Of a stretch of 64,000 bases of DNA, positions 1-8,311 are shown in pieces. The DNA comes from Pseudarthrobacter defluvii (GTDB lineage Bacteria > Actinomycetota > Actinomycetes > Actinomycetales > Micrococcaceae), in the NCBI RefSeq assembly GCF_030816725.1, contig NZ_JAUSYG010000001.1, positions 3,906,001 to 3,970,000 of the forward strand, given 5' to 3'. Position numbers and translations under genes: made by a program. The notes below the pieces were generated by a model. The model saw nothing but the letters and a program-made list of their open reading frames with translations, made no database searches and was not told where the DNA came from. Each line of letters begins with the position of its first letter. Within the stretch, counting starts at the first letter, position 1.

Positions 1-1
1 C

Positions 2-274
2 GGCGACAAGCTGCAGTACGTGGGCCGCGTCGGCTCCGGCTTCAGCACCCGTGAACTGACGGAACTGCGGCAGACGGTGGAACGCCTCGGCCGGAAGAGC
101 TCACCGTTCCACGAAGTCCCCCGCCCGGATGCTGCAGACGCGCACTGGGTGGCGCCGGAACTGGTGGGCGAGGTGACCTACAGCGAGTGGACGGGACCCG
201 GCAGGCTGCGGCATCCGCGGTGGCGGGGATGGCGCGTGGACAAGGACCCGTCGGACGTGGTTCGGGAAGGGTGA
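2..274 (+). CDS. ATP-dependent DNA ligase, C-terminal fragment (5' end outside window)
   Basis: Only the last ~90 residues are present; the frame is open to the left edge and ends at a TGA. The visible part is the OB-fold end of LigD/LigC-type ATP-dependent DNA ligases: a YVGRVGSGF strand, then EVTYSEWT and LRHPRWRGWRVDKDP, the usual last block, which ends close to the C-terminus as here. Such ligases seal nicks in double-strand-break repair, often with Ku. Whether the missing part carries polymerase or nuclease domains cannot be seen. Family assignment is firm; subfamily is not. Confidence 0.85.
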   Translation, partial: GDKLQYVGRVGSGFSTRELTELRQTVERLGRKSSPFHEVPRPDAADAHWVAPELVGEVTYSEWTGPGRLRHPRWRGWRVDKDPSDVVREG

Positions 275-331
275 CACGGTTTGAGCGGGCGTTGCGGTTT
301 CGACGCGCCAGCCCGCCAATGACGCACGGAG

Positions 332-367
332 TACTTGGCGCCCACCAAATTCGGTGGGCGCCAAGTA
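332..367. terminator. Perfect inverted repeat after the ligase gene
   Basis: Two 15-base arms (TACTTGGCGCCCACC and its exact complement) are separated by 6 bases. It lies 58 bp after the ligase stop. There is no T run, so it is either an actinobacterial terminator without a U-tract or a protein-binding palindrome. Confidence 0.5.
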
Positions 368-424
368 ATCCCGCTGTCGATGCCGGAGGCGCGGGTCGCC
401 GTCGAGCGCACCAATCTCCCTGGG

Positions 425-682
425 CTATGAGGAGTGCGGCATCTGCGGCCGGCCTGTACGGTGGACCGCCGTCACGGCTGCCTCATGGCCCGCGCGGCCG
501 TGACCGGCAGCCTGGTCCTTGGGGTGCCGCCGCTTCCCCAAGCCGTCCGGCCACCCGCTTTGCTGTGCCAGGGGGAGGCCGCCGGCTGCTGCGGGGCCGG
601 GTGCCACAGGAGCATCCATTGCTGCAGCGAGATGGTCCGCGACCTCCGGCTTGATGTGGAACTGATTGGACTCGTCACCCAT
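425..682 (-). CDS. Hypothetical small protein, 85 aa
   Basis: No family recognised. The ATG at 682 is preceded on the minus strand by a purine-rich GAAGGGAAGAATCAAA stretch that could serve as ribosome binding site, and third positions are mostly G/C, as in a real gene. It starts MGDESNQFHIKPEVADHLAAA and then becomes rich in Pro, Ala, Gly and His, suggesting a short ordered N-terminus and a disordered tail. An in-frame upstream ATG (733) is possible. It sits alone between the ligase and the transporter. It may be spurious. Confidence 0.35.
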   Translation of the reverse strand: MGDESNQFHIKPEVADHLAAAMDAPVAPGPAAAGGLPLAQQSGWPDGLGKRRHPKDQAAGHGRAGHEAAVTAVHRTGRPQMPHSS

Positions 683-1117
683 TTTGATTCTTCCCTTCTT
701 CCCTCGTTCTTCCTTGAAACGGAACGCCATCAAAAAGCGCCCGGGCGCACGCAGGTTACTGCCCGGAAAGAAGTGTGTTCATCGCTCTACCATAGGCACG
801 TCTGAGGATCCTGTGAACCCCCTCCCCGGACGGCGCCGGTGGCTGCTTTCCAGGCCTAAACAGCCCCCAAAACGGGGCCACCTGCAACCAAAAACAAAAA
901 AGTTCGGTAACAATCCGGACCATCAGCCTGCTTCCCAGTAATCACGCGGGAAAAGCGGCGGAAAAATTTCCACGATTGAGCCCGATCGAGGCTGTAAACG
1001 GGCGAATCCTAGGCCATCCGGCAAGCCAACGGTACCGATTTCCCGTAAAATTGAAGGCCTGCCCGGAGCGGGGCAGCTACAAGTCGCAAGCAAATGACCT
1101 CCACAGGAGTTGCCCAA
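683..1117. other. Non-coding stretch upstream of the MHS transporter
   Basis: About 430 bp with no convincing gene. It contains A-rich tracts (around 888-905 and 960-970) unlike the surrounding GC-rich DNA, consistent with a promoter region for the transporter. I do not recognise a riboswitch fold. Confidence 0.4.
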
Positions 1118-2707
1118 ATGCCCACAGACCGAAGCAGGACCGACTCTTCAGCAGGCGCCCAAAACGCCCGCGGAACCGACCCGGCAGCCCCCACGGCTGC
1201 CAAGAAAACCAGGCTGCTGCCACGGCGCCGGCTCAAAGTATCCGATGTCAACGTGGTTGACCAGCCCATGCTCAAGAAAGCACTCGGCGGCACCATCGTG
1301 GGCAACACCATGGAATGGTACGACGTAGGCGTCTTCGGCTATCTCATCACCACCATGGGACCGGTGTTCCTCCCCGAATCGGATCCCACCACGCAGACGC
1401 TGTTCCTGCTGGGAACCTTTGCCGCCACCTTCATCGCCCGTCCGCTGGGCGGCGTGATCTTTGGCTGGCTGGGCGACAAGATGGGCCGGCAGAAGATTCT
1501 CGCCACCACGCTGATGATCATGGCGGCCAGTACGTTCGCCGTCGGCCTCCTGCCCGGGTACGCCCAGATCGGCCTGTGGGCGGCTGCCCTGCTGGTTCTC
1601 CTCAAGGTCATCCAGGGCTTCTCCACCGGCGGCGAGTACGCCGGTGCCACCACGTTCGTCAGCGAATACGCCGCCGACAAGCGCCGCGGCTTCTTCGCCA
1701 GCTTCCTGGATCTGGGCAGCTACCTGGGCTTCGCCATCGGCGCGGCCCTGGTCTCCGTCCTGCAGCTGACCCTGGGCCAGGACACCATGGAGGACTGGGG
1801 ATGGCGCATCCCGTTCCTGGTTGCCGGTCCGCTGGGCATCATCGCCGTCTACTTCCGGAGCAAGATCGAGGAATCGCCTCAGTTCCAGGCCACCCTTGAC
1901 GCCCAGGAGGAGCACGCCAAGAACGCGTCCCAGGGTGAAACCTCCCAGGCCAAGGGACCCGTAGGGATCATCAAGGCCTACTGGCGTCCCATCATCGTGG
2001 CCATGGTTGTGGTGGCCGCCGCCAACACCGCCGGTTACGCACTGACGTCCTACATGCCCACGTACCTGACCGAATCCAAGGGCTACGACGAGGTGCACGG
2101 CACCCTGCTGACGATTCCCGTGCTGGTGATCATGAGCCTCTGCATCCCGCTCACCGGCAAGCTGTCCGACCGGATCGGCCGCCGCCCCGTGCTCTGGATC
2201 GGCGCCGTGAGCACCATCGTCCTGGCTATCCCCGCCTTCATGCTGATCGGCATCGGACAAATCTGGTCCACCCTCGCCGGGCTGGCCCTGGTTGCCTTCC
2301 CCGTGACGTTCTACGTGGCCAACCTCGCCTCTGCCCTGCCGGCCCAGTTCCCCACGTCCAGCCGTTACGGCGCCATGGGCATTGCGTACAACTTCGCCGT
2401 GGCCATCTTCGGCGGCACCACGCCCTTCATCGTGGCCGCGCTGATCAGCGCAACCGGCAATGACATGATGCCTGCCTACTACCTGATGGCCACCTCCCTG
2501 GTGGGCGCCATTGCCATCTACTTCCTGAAGGAATCGGCCAACCGTCCGCTCCCCGGATCAATGCCGAGCGTTGACTCGCAGGCGGAGGCAAAGGAACTGG
2601 TGGCAACCCAGGACGAGAACCCGCTGATTAACCTGGACGAACTGCCGTTCGACACCCACGACGGCAGCGATCCCCAGGCACACCGCGGGGTCCCGGCCGG
2701 AGCGTAG
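1118..2707 (+). CDS. MFS transporter, metabolite:H+ symporter (MHS) family, ProP-like
   Basis: 529 residues and about 12 membrane segments. The cytoplasmic N-terminal tail (~50 residues) leads into GNTMEWYDVGVFGYL, the MHS signature at TM1, followed by the MFS loop motif GWLGDKMGRQK between TM2 and TM3 and a second copy, GKLSDRIGRRP, between TM8 and TM9. These proteins import compatible solutes (proline, betaine) or carboxylates with protons. The sequence looks closest to ProP-type osmolyte carriers, but the substrate is inferred only. The ATG at 1118 is chosen because ACAGGAGT lies 7-8 bp upstream; an in-frame ATG at 1094 lacks this. It is monocistronic, closed by a strong hairpin. Confidence 0.88.
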   Translation: MPTDRSRTDSSAGAQNARGTDPAAPTAAKKTRLLPRRRLKVSDVNVVDQPMLKKALGGTIVGNTMEWYDVGVFGYLITTMGPVFLPESDPTTQTLFLLGTFAATFIARPLGGVIFGWLGDKMGRQKILATTLMIMAASTFAVGLLPGYAQIGLWAAALLVLLKVIQGFSTGGEYAGATTFVSEYAADKRRGFFASFLDLGSYLGFAIGAALVSVLQLTLGQDTMEDWGWRIPFLVAGPLGIIAVYFRSKIEESPQFQATLDAQEEHAKNASQGETSQAKGPVGIIKAYWRPIIVAMVVVAAANTAGYALTSYMPTYLTESKGYDEVHGTLLTIPVLVIMSLCIPLTGKLSDRIGRRPVLWIGAVSTIVLAIPAFMLIGIGQIWSTLAGLALVAFPVTFYVANLASALPAQFPTSSRYGAMGIAYNFAVAIFGGTTPFIVAALISATGNDMMPAYYLMATSLVGAIAIYFLKESANRPLPGSMPSVDSQAEAKELVATQDENPLINLDELPFDTHDGSDPQAHRGVPAGA

Positions 2708-2748
2708 TCCCACCGGCCGCCCGGGCACCTTGTAGCCCACGCTCACAG

Positions 2749-2791
2749 GCCCGTCCCGCGTGGTTCCTTGGGGGAACCACGCGGGGCGGGC
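2749..2791 (+). terminator. Rho-independent terminator of the MHS transporter
   Basis: 19-base arms (one G:U) around a 5-base loop, followed by CTTT, about 40 bp after the transporter stop. Confidence 0.8.
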
Positions 2792-2914
2792 CTTTGCGTG
2801 CCCGCCTGATGTCCCCTTATGACTGACCACATATGACGGTGCCCGCGGCGCGGTGGTACGTTCACAAGGGCCTTCGGGCTGCAGTACACCACCAAAAACA
2901 GGACAGGTCGAACC

Positions 2915-4051
2915 ATGAAGCGCGTAAAGGAGCAGGTGCGCGCACTCCACCGGCTCGAACCCGCCAACGGAGACCACCTTGCCGCCCTCCGCGTAGCACT
3001 CAGCGTCGCCGTGCCCTCGCTGCTCCTTCTCGTGGCGGGCCGCACGGACCTTATGATCTACGCCGTGTTCGGGGCGCTGACCGGCATGTACGGCCGGTCC
3101 GAACCCCACCAGCTGCGGCTCCGCCACCAGGGACAAGGCGCGCTGGTGCTCCTGAGCGGGGTGGCCGTGGGAGTAGCGCTGTCCATCAACCACATCCACT
3201 CCTGGTGGCTGGTTGCTGTGGAAGCCACACTGGCAGGAGTCGGCTCCGTCTATTCGGACCGCGTACGCCTGAAACCGAACGGACCCTTCTTCGGAATCCT
3301 TGCCCTTGGCGCGTGCGCTTCGGTTCCCGCCGTGGTCCCCTGGTACGTGGCCATGCTCATCGCGGCAGGATCATCAGCGTTCTCCATCACGATTGGTTTC
3401 AGCGGCTGGGTACGCCACCGGGCCTGGGAACGGGGGGCTGCCAGGCAGGTGCCGCGCCTCTCAGCGGCAAGGCGCCGTGAGCTGGCCATCCATGCGGCGA
3501 GGTATGTCCTGGCGGTTGGCGCTGCCGGGACCGTGGGCGTCCTCAGTGGCACGGGCCACCCGCACTGGGCCATGGCCGCGGCGGCAGTACCGCTCGCCGG
3601 CGCAGACCTGCCCAGCAGCGTCCGGCGGGGCGTCCACCGCATCGTGGGGACGTTCCTGGGACTGGCGGTCACCGCCGTCGTCCTCCTGCCCGAGCCCTGG
3701 GCCCTCACAGGCCTGTACCCCGCACTCCAGCAGCCTGCACATCATGCCGCTGTGCTGGCCCTGCTGGTAATCCTGCTGCAGTTCGCCACCGAGTTGTTCA
3801 TGACCCGGCACTACGGCCTGGCGATGGTCTGGTTCACTCCGGTCATACTGCTGATGACCCAGCTGGCCTCGCCCATCGAGCCGCAGGTCCTGATCGCCGA
3901 GCGGGCTGTTGAGACACTGGTGGGCGCACTGCTGGGGATCCTGGTGGTGGTGACGGTGCGCCGGCCGGGCTCCCGGCCCCGGAGTACCCGTGCCGGGCTT
4001 ACGGACCGCTTTGCGTCCCTACTTCGGCTTCCGCGCCGGCCCGGCCATTAG
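2915..4051 (+). CDS. FUSC-family inner membrane protein
   Basis: 378 residues. There are two hydrophobic halves, each starting with a cluster such as ALRVALSVAVPSLLLLVAG (residues ~25-45) and HAARYVLAVGAAGTVGVLSG (~190-210). The second half has the conserved HPHWAMAAAAVPL and RGVHRIVGTFLGL motifs of the fusaric acid resistance/aromatic acid exporter (FUSC, AaeB-like) fold. Such proteins are usually associated with efflux of aromatic acids, but the substrate cannot be read from sequence. The ATG at 2915 is used; the ribosome site is weak. The last 33 bp overlap the convergent SDR gene. Confidence 0.8.
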   Translation: MKRVKEQVRALHRLEPANGDHLAALRVALSVAVPSLLLLVAGRTDLMIYAVFGALTGMYGRSEPHQLRLRHQGQGALVLLSGVAVGVALSINHIHSWWLVAVEATLAGVGSVYSDRVRLKPNGPFFGILALGACASVPAVVPWYVAMLIAAGSSAFSITIGFSGWVRHRAWERGAARQVPRLSAARRRELAIHAARYVLAVGAAGTVGVLSGTGHPHWAMAAAAVPLAGADLPSSVRRGVHRIVGTFLGLAVTAVVLLPEPWALTGLYPALQQPAHHAAVLALLVILLQFATELFMTRHYGLAMVWFTPVILLMTQLASPIEPQVLIAERAVETLVGALLGILVVVTVRRPGSRPRSTRAGLTDRFASLLRLPRRPGH

Positions 4052-4792
4052 CTGCGCCGGAGCCACCTTGGCAAGTGCGGCCACCACCTTGTAGCGCTTG
4101 GACGGGATGGAGACCGCCCTGCCGCGCTCGTTGTCTGCCAGGCCTTCACTGACCACCCTCCCGGCGCGAAGCCACGTCCAGGACGGCGCCACCGATTTGT
4201 CCATCCCCATCCGGTCATGGAACTCGGTGTGGGTGAAGCCGGGGCAGACCGCCGTGACCTTGATGCCACGCTTGCGGTAGGCCAGGTTAGCCCACCGGCT
4301 GAAACTCACCAGCCAGGCCTTCGCCGCCGAATACGTGCCCCGGGGCAGGAACGCGGCCACGCTGGCCACGTTGATGATCCTCCCCTCCCCGCGCTCCAGC
4401 ATTCCTTTCAACGCTGCGTGGGTGAGCAGCATGGCCGTCTCCACGTGCAGCTTCAGGTGCTTCTTCTCCTCCGACGCATCATTGTCCTCAAAGTTGTGCA
4501 GCAGGCCGATCCCGGCGTTGTTCACCAGGATCCCCACCGGCCGTGTGGCGTCCTCGAGGCGTTCGACGACGGCGGCCACGTCGTCGACGACCGTCAGGTC
4601 AGCGGGAAGCACCTCAGCCGTGATTCCGTACCGCCGCCGGAAGTCCTCCGCTGTTTCTGCAAGCCGGGACGCGTTGCGCGCCACCAGGACCAGATCGTGT
4701 CCCTGGGCGGCGAGCTGCATGGCGAATTCGTGGCCGAGCCCTGCGCTGGCCCCGGTGACGAGTGCTGTTGTTCGGGAGCTGGATGGCGTCAT
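4019..4792 (-). CDS. Short-chain dehydrogenase/reductase (classical SDR)
   Basis: 257 residues. Rossmann motif TGASAGLG (residues ~14-21), NNAGIG at ~93, catalytic Ser in NVASVAAFLPRG and YSAAK (Tyr and Lys) at ~150-160, then the PGFTHTEF loop: all the classical SDR landmarks are intact. It is an NAD(P)-dependent oxidoreductase, resembling the YqjQ/DltE-like group that acts on lipid or aliphatic carbonyls; the substrate is unknown. It converges on the FUSC gene with a 33-bp overlap. The small gene at 4960 is divergent, and the shared upstream region holds a palindrome. Confidence 0.88.
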   Translation of the reverse strand: MTPSSSRTTALVTGASAGLGHEFAMQLAAQGHDLVLVARNASRLAETAEDFRRRYGITAEVLPADLTVVDDVAAVVERLEDATRPVGILVNNAGIGLLHNFEDNDASEEKKHLKLHVETAMLLTHAALKGMLERGEGRIINVASVAAFLPRGTYSAAKAWLVSFSRWANLAYRKRGIKVTAVCPGFTHTEFHDRMGMDKSVAPSWTWLRAGRVVSEGLADNERGRAVSIPSKRYKVVAALAKVAPAQLMAGPARKPK

Positions 4793-4854
4793 CGTGCAAG
4801 CCTAACGCCGGCGAAGCTGACCCGGACTTTCCCAAGCGCAACTTGTGCAACATT

Positions 4855-4875
4855 TAGTAAGCATGCTTTGCTTAC
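4855..4875. promoter_or_regulatory. Palindromic motif TAGTAAGCATG...TGCTTAC
   Basis: GTAAGCA (4857-4863) and TGCTTAC (4869-4875) form an inverted repeat with a 5-base spacer. The 11-mer TAGTAAGCATG recurs exactly at 29166-29176 upstream of glsB. Both sites lie ~75-85 bp upstream of a small gene, so a shared regulator is likely. Confidence 0.55.
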
Positions 4876-4959
4876 GGTGATAAATGAATCTCCGCAAGCA
4901 GTTCGCGGCGGGGTCGCCAACGTTGGCGGCTCCGTGAAAGAAGCCCAAGGAAGAACATA

Positions 4960-5283
4960 ATGACCATCGCAATGGAAGACCAGCTGTCGGCGCTTGGGGA
5001 GCGCAATGAAGCAGCTGGAAATGTCTTGACCTCCACCGTACCTGTGGACGCAGGCCTGCTGTTGACCCTGAACTCGCGTATGCATTGCCGCACGCCGATG
5101 CAGCGGGTGGACTACGGGGAACTGCCGGTCCGGCAGCCCGTTTACGTTGACGGGAACTCCGTCGTCGCCCTGCGGCCGGGGTCCGTGCCGGAGAGCGTGG
5201 TCACCTACCGTTGCGCCTGCGGCTTCACCATCGACGACCCCCAGGCTGCCATGACGGTCGGCGACCAGGCTCTCGCCAGCTGA
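4960..5283 (+). CDS. Hypothetical small protein, 107 aa
   Basis: I recognise no named domain. The protein is soluble, with a middle stretch LLLTLNSRMHCRTPMQRVDY and a C-terminal YRCACGFTIDDPQAAM containing a CxC pair that could bind metal or be redox-active. The ATG at 4960 has AAGGAAG just upstream. A strong hairpin follows the stop. The shared palindrome at 4855, also found before the stress gene glsB, suggests stress or growth-phase control; that is inference. Confidence 0.7.
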   Translation: MTIAMEDQLSALGERNEAAGNVLTSTVPVDAGLLLTLNSRMHCRTPMQRVDYGELPVRQPVYVDGNSVVALRPGSVPESVVTYRCACGFTIDDPQAAMTVGDQALAS

Positions 5284-5302
5284 CCGTTCCCCCGCTTGGC
5301 CT

Positions 5303-5340
5303 CGAGGCCCCCGCCGGCTGCACAGTCTGCGGGGGCCTCG
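5303..5340 (+). terminator. Terminator after the 107-aa gene
   Basis: 12-base perfect arms (CGAGGCCCCCGC and complement) with a 14-base loop, 20 bp after the stop. There is no real T run. It may also serve the convergent reductase gene. Confidence 0.65.
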
Positions 5341-5397
5341 TCGGCTGTGCCAACGCCCCGCGGTCACCCATCCCCCAGTTGGGCAAGACCCCGGGAG

Positions 5398-6363
5398 CTA
5401 CTGCCCGGCAGGAACCCGGGCTGCCTCCACCGCGCGGCGCGCGTCCGCCAGGACCAGGTCCGCATTGATGGCCTCTGCCGCGCGGAGGCCGGCGGCGGCC
5501 GCCGTCATGACCTGCGCGGAAACATCGGTGGCGTTGCCCGCAGCCCACACGCCGGGGCAGGACGTCCGGCCACTCTCATCCGTCTCAAGGCGCGTCCCTG
5601 GTCCTTCCTGGAGTGCGGCCGGCTCCAGTCCCAGGCGCTGGAGCATGTTGGCCTTGCTCATGGTGGCGGGGCTGACCGCCAGTACGTCCAGGGCCACGGT
5701 GGCGCCCGACTCCAGGGTGGCGCCGACCAGCCGGTCGTCGCGGACATCAAGTGCCCGGACCTTTCCCTCCATCACCTGGACGGAAAGCGCTGCCAGCTGT
5801 TCCTCCTGGCCTTCGCTAAGTTCCAGGGCGTCATTGAGCAGGATGGCCACGTCGGAACTCCACTGCCGGAACGTCAGGGCCTGCAGGACGGAGTGGGAGT
5901 CGGCGGCCAGGACACCTATCCTTTGGTTGCGGATTTCCCATCCGTGGCAATAGGGGCAGTACAACACGTCCCGGCCCCAGCGGTCTGCGACGCCGGGAAG
6001 ATCCGGCAGCTCATCCACGATGCCGGAGGCGATCAGGAGGCGGCGGGCAGTCCGGGTGGAACCGTCTTCCATGGTTACGATGAACCCGTCTTCGCCGCGG
6101 CTGGCGGACCGGACGAAGCCGGAGGCCGTCGTCCCGCCATACCGCACCAGCTCCTCCCGCCCGGCGGCAAGGAGGTCCCGCGGGCTCATCCCCTCCCGGC
6201 TGAGGAAGCCGTGGACCCCGTCCGCCCGAAGGTTCCGCTGTTCACCGGCGTCGATCACCACTACCGAACGAAGTGCCCGCGCCAAGGCAACCCCGGCGCT
6301 CAACCCCGCCGGTCCCCCGCCGATCACTGCCACATCCACTACTTCGCCCTGGTTTTCCGCCAT
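5398..6363 (-). CDS. FAD/NAD(P)-dependent disulfide oxidoreductase, thioredoxin-reductase-like
   Basis: 321 residues. FAD-binding VAVIGGGPAGLSAG at the N-terminus, a redox CxxC in YCPYCHGWE (~residue 130), and the C-terminal FAD motif GVWAAGNATD, where TrxR has GxFAAGD. The order FAD-CxxC-FAD and the length match TrxB/GliT-type enzymes. The segment after CPYC lacks an obvious GGGxSA NADPH motif (it reads RIGVLAADSHS), so the electron donor may be unusual. ATG 6363 is chosen because the FAD motif follows after ~9 residues; a start at 6414 would add a poorly structured tail. The gene is in a minus-strand run with the two genes upstream. Confidence 0.85.
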   Translation of the reverse strand: MAENQGEVVDVAVIGGGPAGLSAGVALARALRSVVVIDAGEQRNLRADGVHGFLSREGMSPRDLLAAGREELVRYGGTTASGFVRSASRGEDGFIVTMEDGSTRTARRLLIASGIVDELPDLPGVADRWGRDVLYCPYCHGWEIRNQRIGVLAADSHSVLQALTFRQWSSDVAILLNDALELSEGQEEQLAALSVQVMEGKVRALDVRDDRLVGATLESGATVALDVLAVSPATMSKANMLQRLGLEPAALQEGPGTRLETDESGRTSCPGVWAAGNATDVSAQVMTAAAAGLRAAEAINADLVLADARRAVEAARVPAGQ

Positions 6364-6434
6364 CTTGAAGGCGTACCCGGGGCAACCCGGGGAATAACGA
6401 AGGGCGCTAACCAAACGCCCCGGCGCGAGCGCCC

Positions 6435-6764
6435 TCAGTCCTCCGGCCAGTCGACAAATTGCTCGTAGCCTTCGTGCTTCCGGAGGTAGCCGGAAATGAA
6501 CGGGCAGTGCGGGATGATGCGCTTTCCGGTGGCCACCACATCGTCCAAGGCAAAGTGCGCCAGGACTTTCCCCAGCCCCCGGCTTTCAAAGTCCTCTTCG
6601 GTCTCGGTGTGGGTGAAATCGATGTGCCCGGGAAGGTCGTTGAAGAAAGCCTGCACCGCAAGCCTGCCATCCACCAGGAGTTCGTACCGGTGCTGCCCAT
6701 CGTTGCGGCGCAGCGAGACATTGGCGGTGAACTTGTCCTCTGCCGACGCGGTGTTCTCGGTCAT
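6435..6764 (-). CDS. GCN5-related N-acetyltransferase, compact (YjdJ/CG type)
   Basis: 109 residues, the usual length of the small Acetyltransf_CG family. Key blocks are YELLVDGRLAVQAFF, IDFTHTETEEDFESRGLGK (the acceptor Glu and acetyl-CoA loop RGLGKVLA) and IIPHCPFISGYLRKH, where the Cys is typical of this family. The substrate is unknown; relatives are thought to acetylate small molecules or proteins. The ATG at 6764 lies close behind the membrane acyltransferase gene (16 bp), suggesting cotranscription. Confidence 0.85.
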   Translation of the reverse strand: MTENTASAEDKFTANVSLRRNDGQHRYELLVDGRLAVQAFFNDLPGHIDFTHTETEEDFESRGLGKVLAHFALDDVVATGKRIIPHCPFISGYLRKHEGYEQFVDWPED

Positions 6765-6779
6765 GGTTCGACACTGGCA

Positions 6780-8087
6780 CTACTTCACCCCGCTGGCAAT
6801 GCCCCTTCTCCCCCTCTTCCGCCCGACACTTGGCGGAACCCCACCCAGCAAAAGGGTAGCCACGAAGAAACAGACAGTGCCGGCCGCCAGCAGTCCCAGG
6901 GACAGCCCGTTCAGGGCGGCGTCCGCAACGGGGATGAAGACCACCACGACGGCGGCCCACGCCGCGGCGGGCCGGCAGCGGAAGGCGTGCATCGCCGTCG
7001 TCCGTTCCTCCAGGTGGCCAAAGGCTGCCGCCACCGGCAGGAGCAGGAGGACCAGCGCAAGGACCACCAGCGGACGCGACCACCACCATGCAGCGGTGCC
7101 TGAGCCCGGATCGGGGATGGGCGCCAGGAGCAGCAGCCCGGACATGGCCACCAGCAGCGGCAGGTGCCACAGGTACACCGTCAGGGACCTCGCCCCGGCC
7201 AGCATCAGCAGCCTGCCGATCCACGGCACCCCGGCCAGTGGGGCCAGGACCGGCCGCGCCAGTTCCATCACGGCCAACTGCGGGACGGCCAGGATCACCA
7301 GTGTCAGGTTGGGCGGGTTGAGGTTAACCAGCATGTTTCCCCGGTACAGCCCCAGCCCGGTCACGAGTCCCAGCAGCAGGTGTGCCGCTACAGCCAGGCC
7401 CAACAGCCCGGAACGTGAGAGGCGGGAAAAGTAGCCGTCGGCGGCCAGGAATCCCAACTGCTGGACGGCGCACCATACGAAGACCAGGTTTGCGTTGGCA
7501 AGGCCAGGCAGCGCACCCCGAAGACAATCCACGGCAACCACCAGTCCGGTGAGCAGGCCAAGGGCCAGCCAGGGCGCCCGGGAATGCAGCGCCGCCAGGA
7601 CCGGAATGTTCAGTTGCGCCGCGAGGTAGGCGGCCAGGAACCACAGTGGCATGGCTGCCCCTGCAGCCATCAGCTGGACCACCTGCTGGTCCACGCCGAG
7701 CACAGCGGCCACGGAAAGGCCCGTCACCATGGATGCGAGCAGGGCGGTGGCCGGGCGGAGCAGGCGCAGGAGCCGGGCGCGGACGAACTGCGCCGCCGTG
7801 CCGCCGCCCGCCCTGAGCCGGCGCCAGGACTGCAGACCGGTCACGCCGCCGGTGACGAAGAACAGGGGCATGACCATGAAGACCCAGATGATGGGTTCGA
7901 ACCAGTCCTGCTCGGCGAGGGTGTTCTCCGTGGTGACGGTACCGTCCGGGTGCAGGACCGGACTTACCATCAGGGCGTGGCCCACCAGCACCAGAGCCAG
8001 GCAGATGAAACGGACAAGGTCGATGGCCGGATCACGGTTCTCCGTGTCCGGCCCGGATCCTGATCCCCGGCTGCCGGCGCTGCGCAC
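6780..8087 (-). CDS. Membrane acyltransferase, acyltransferase-3 family
   Basis: 435 residues and about 10 membrane helices. It begins with the family signature DPAIDLVRFICLALVLVGHAL (catalytic-type His in the first helix) and continues with MPLFFVTGGVTG and RARLLRLLRP, both typical. These enzymes transfer acyl groups onto extracytoplasmic sugars, lipids or exopolysaccharides. The acceptor is unknown; no glycan genes are adjacent. The GTG start at 8087 is tentative because the first ~20 residues (RSAGSRGSGSGP) are non-conserved. Confidence 0.78.
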   Translation of the reverse strand: MRSAGSRGSGSGPDTENRDPAIDLVRFICLALVLVGHALMVSPVLHPDGTVTTENTLAEQDWFEPIIWVFMVMPLFFVTGGVTGLQSWRRLRAGGGTAAQFVRARLLRLLRPATALLASMVTGLSVAAVLGVDQQVVQLMAAGAAMPLWFLAAYLAAQLNIPVLAALHSRAPWLALGLLTGLVVAVDCLRGALPGLANANLVFVWCAVQQLGFLAADGYFSRLSRSGLLGLAVAAHLLLGLVTGLGLYRGNMLVNLNPPNLTLVILAVPQLAVMELARPVLAPLAGVPWIGRLLMLAGARSLTVYLWHLPLLVAMSGLLLLAPIPDPGSGTAAWWWSRPLVVLALVLLLLPVAAAFGHLEERTTAMHAFRCRPAAAWAAVVVVFIPVADAALNGLSLGLLAAGTVCFFVATLLLGGVPPSVGRKRGRRGIASGVK

Positions 8088-8260
8088 GGGGACCTACAAC
8101 GACTCGACGCTGCCCACGGCACTATTGTGCCCCCGTTGCCGCCGCGGACTTAAGGACCTAACGCCCCTTCTGCCGCTCTTGCAGGACCGGCAGCAATACG
8201 GGCACGACGGCGGGCGGCGGCGTGGGAGCGCGGCGGTCCCTGCCTGCCGTTAACGGAATG

Positions 8261-8290
8261 AGGCCAGGACCGGCTGCTTGATCCTGGCCT
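8261..8290 (-). terminator. Terminator of the sugar-acid operon
   Basis: AGGCCAGGA and its complement TCCTGGCCT are separated by 12 bases, just beyond the aldolase stop on the minus strand. Confidence 0.55.
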
Positions 8291-8311
8291 TCCGTCCATG
8301 GAGGATTGCCG

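Noticed and set aside
1148..2260. 370-residue minus-strand open frame
   Set aside because: Antisense to the MHS transporter and low complexity.
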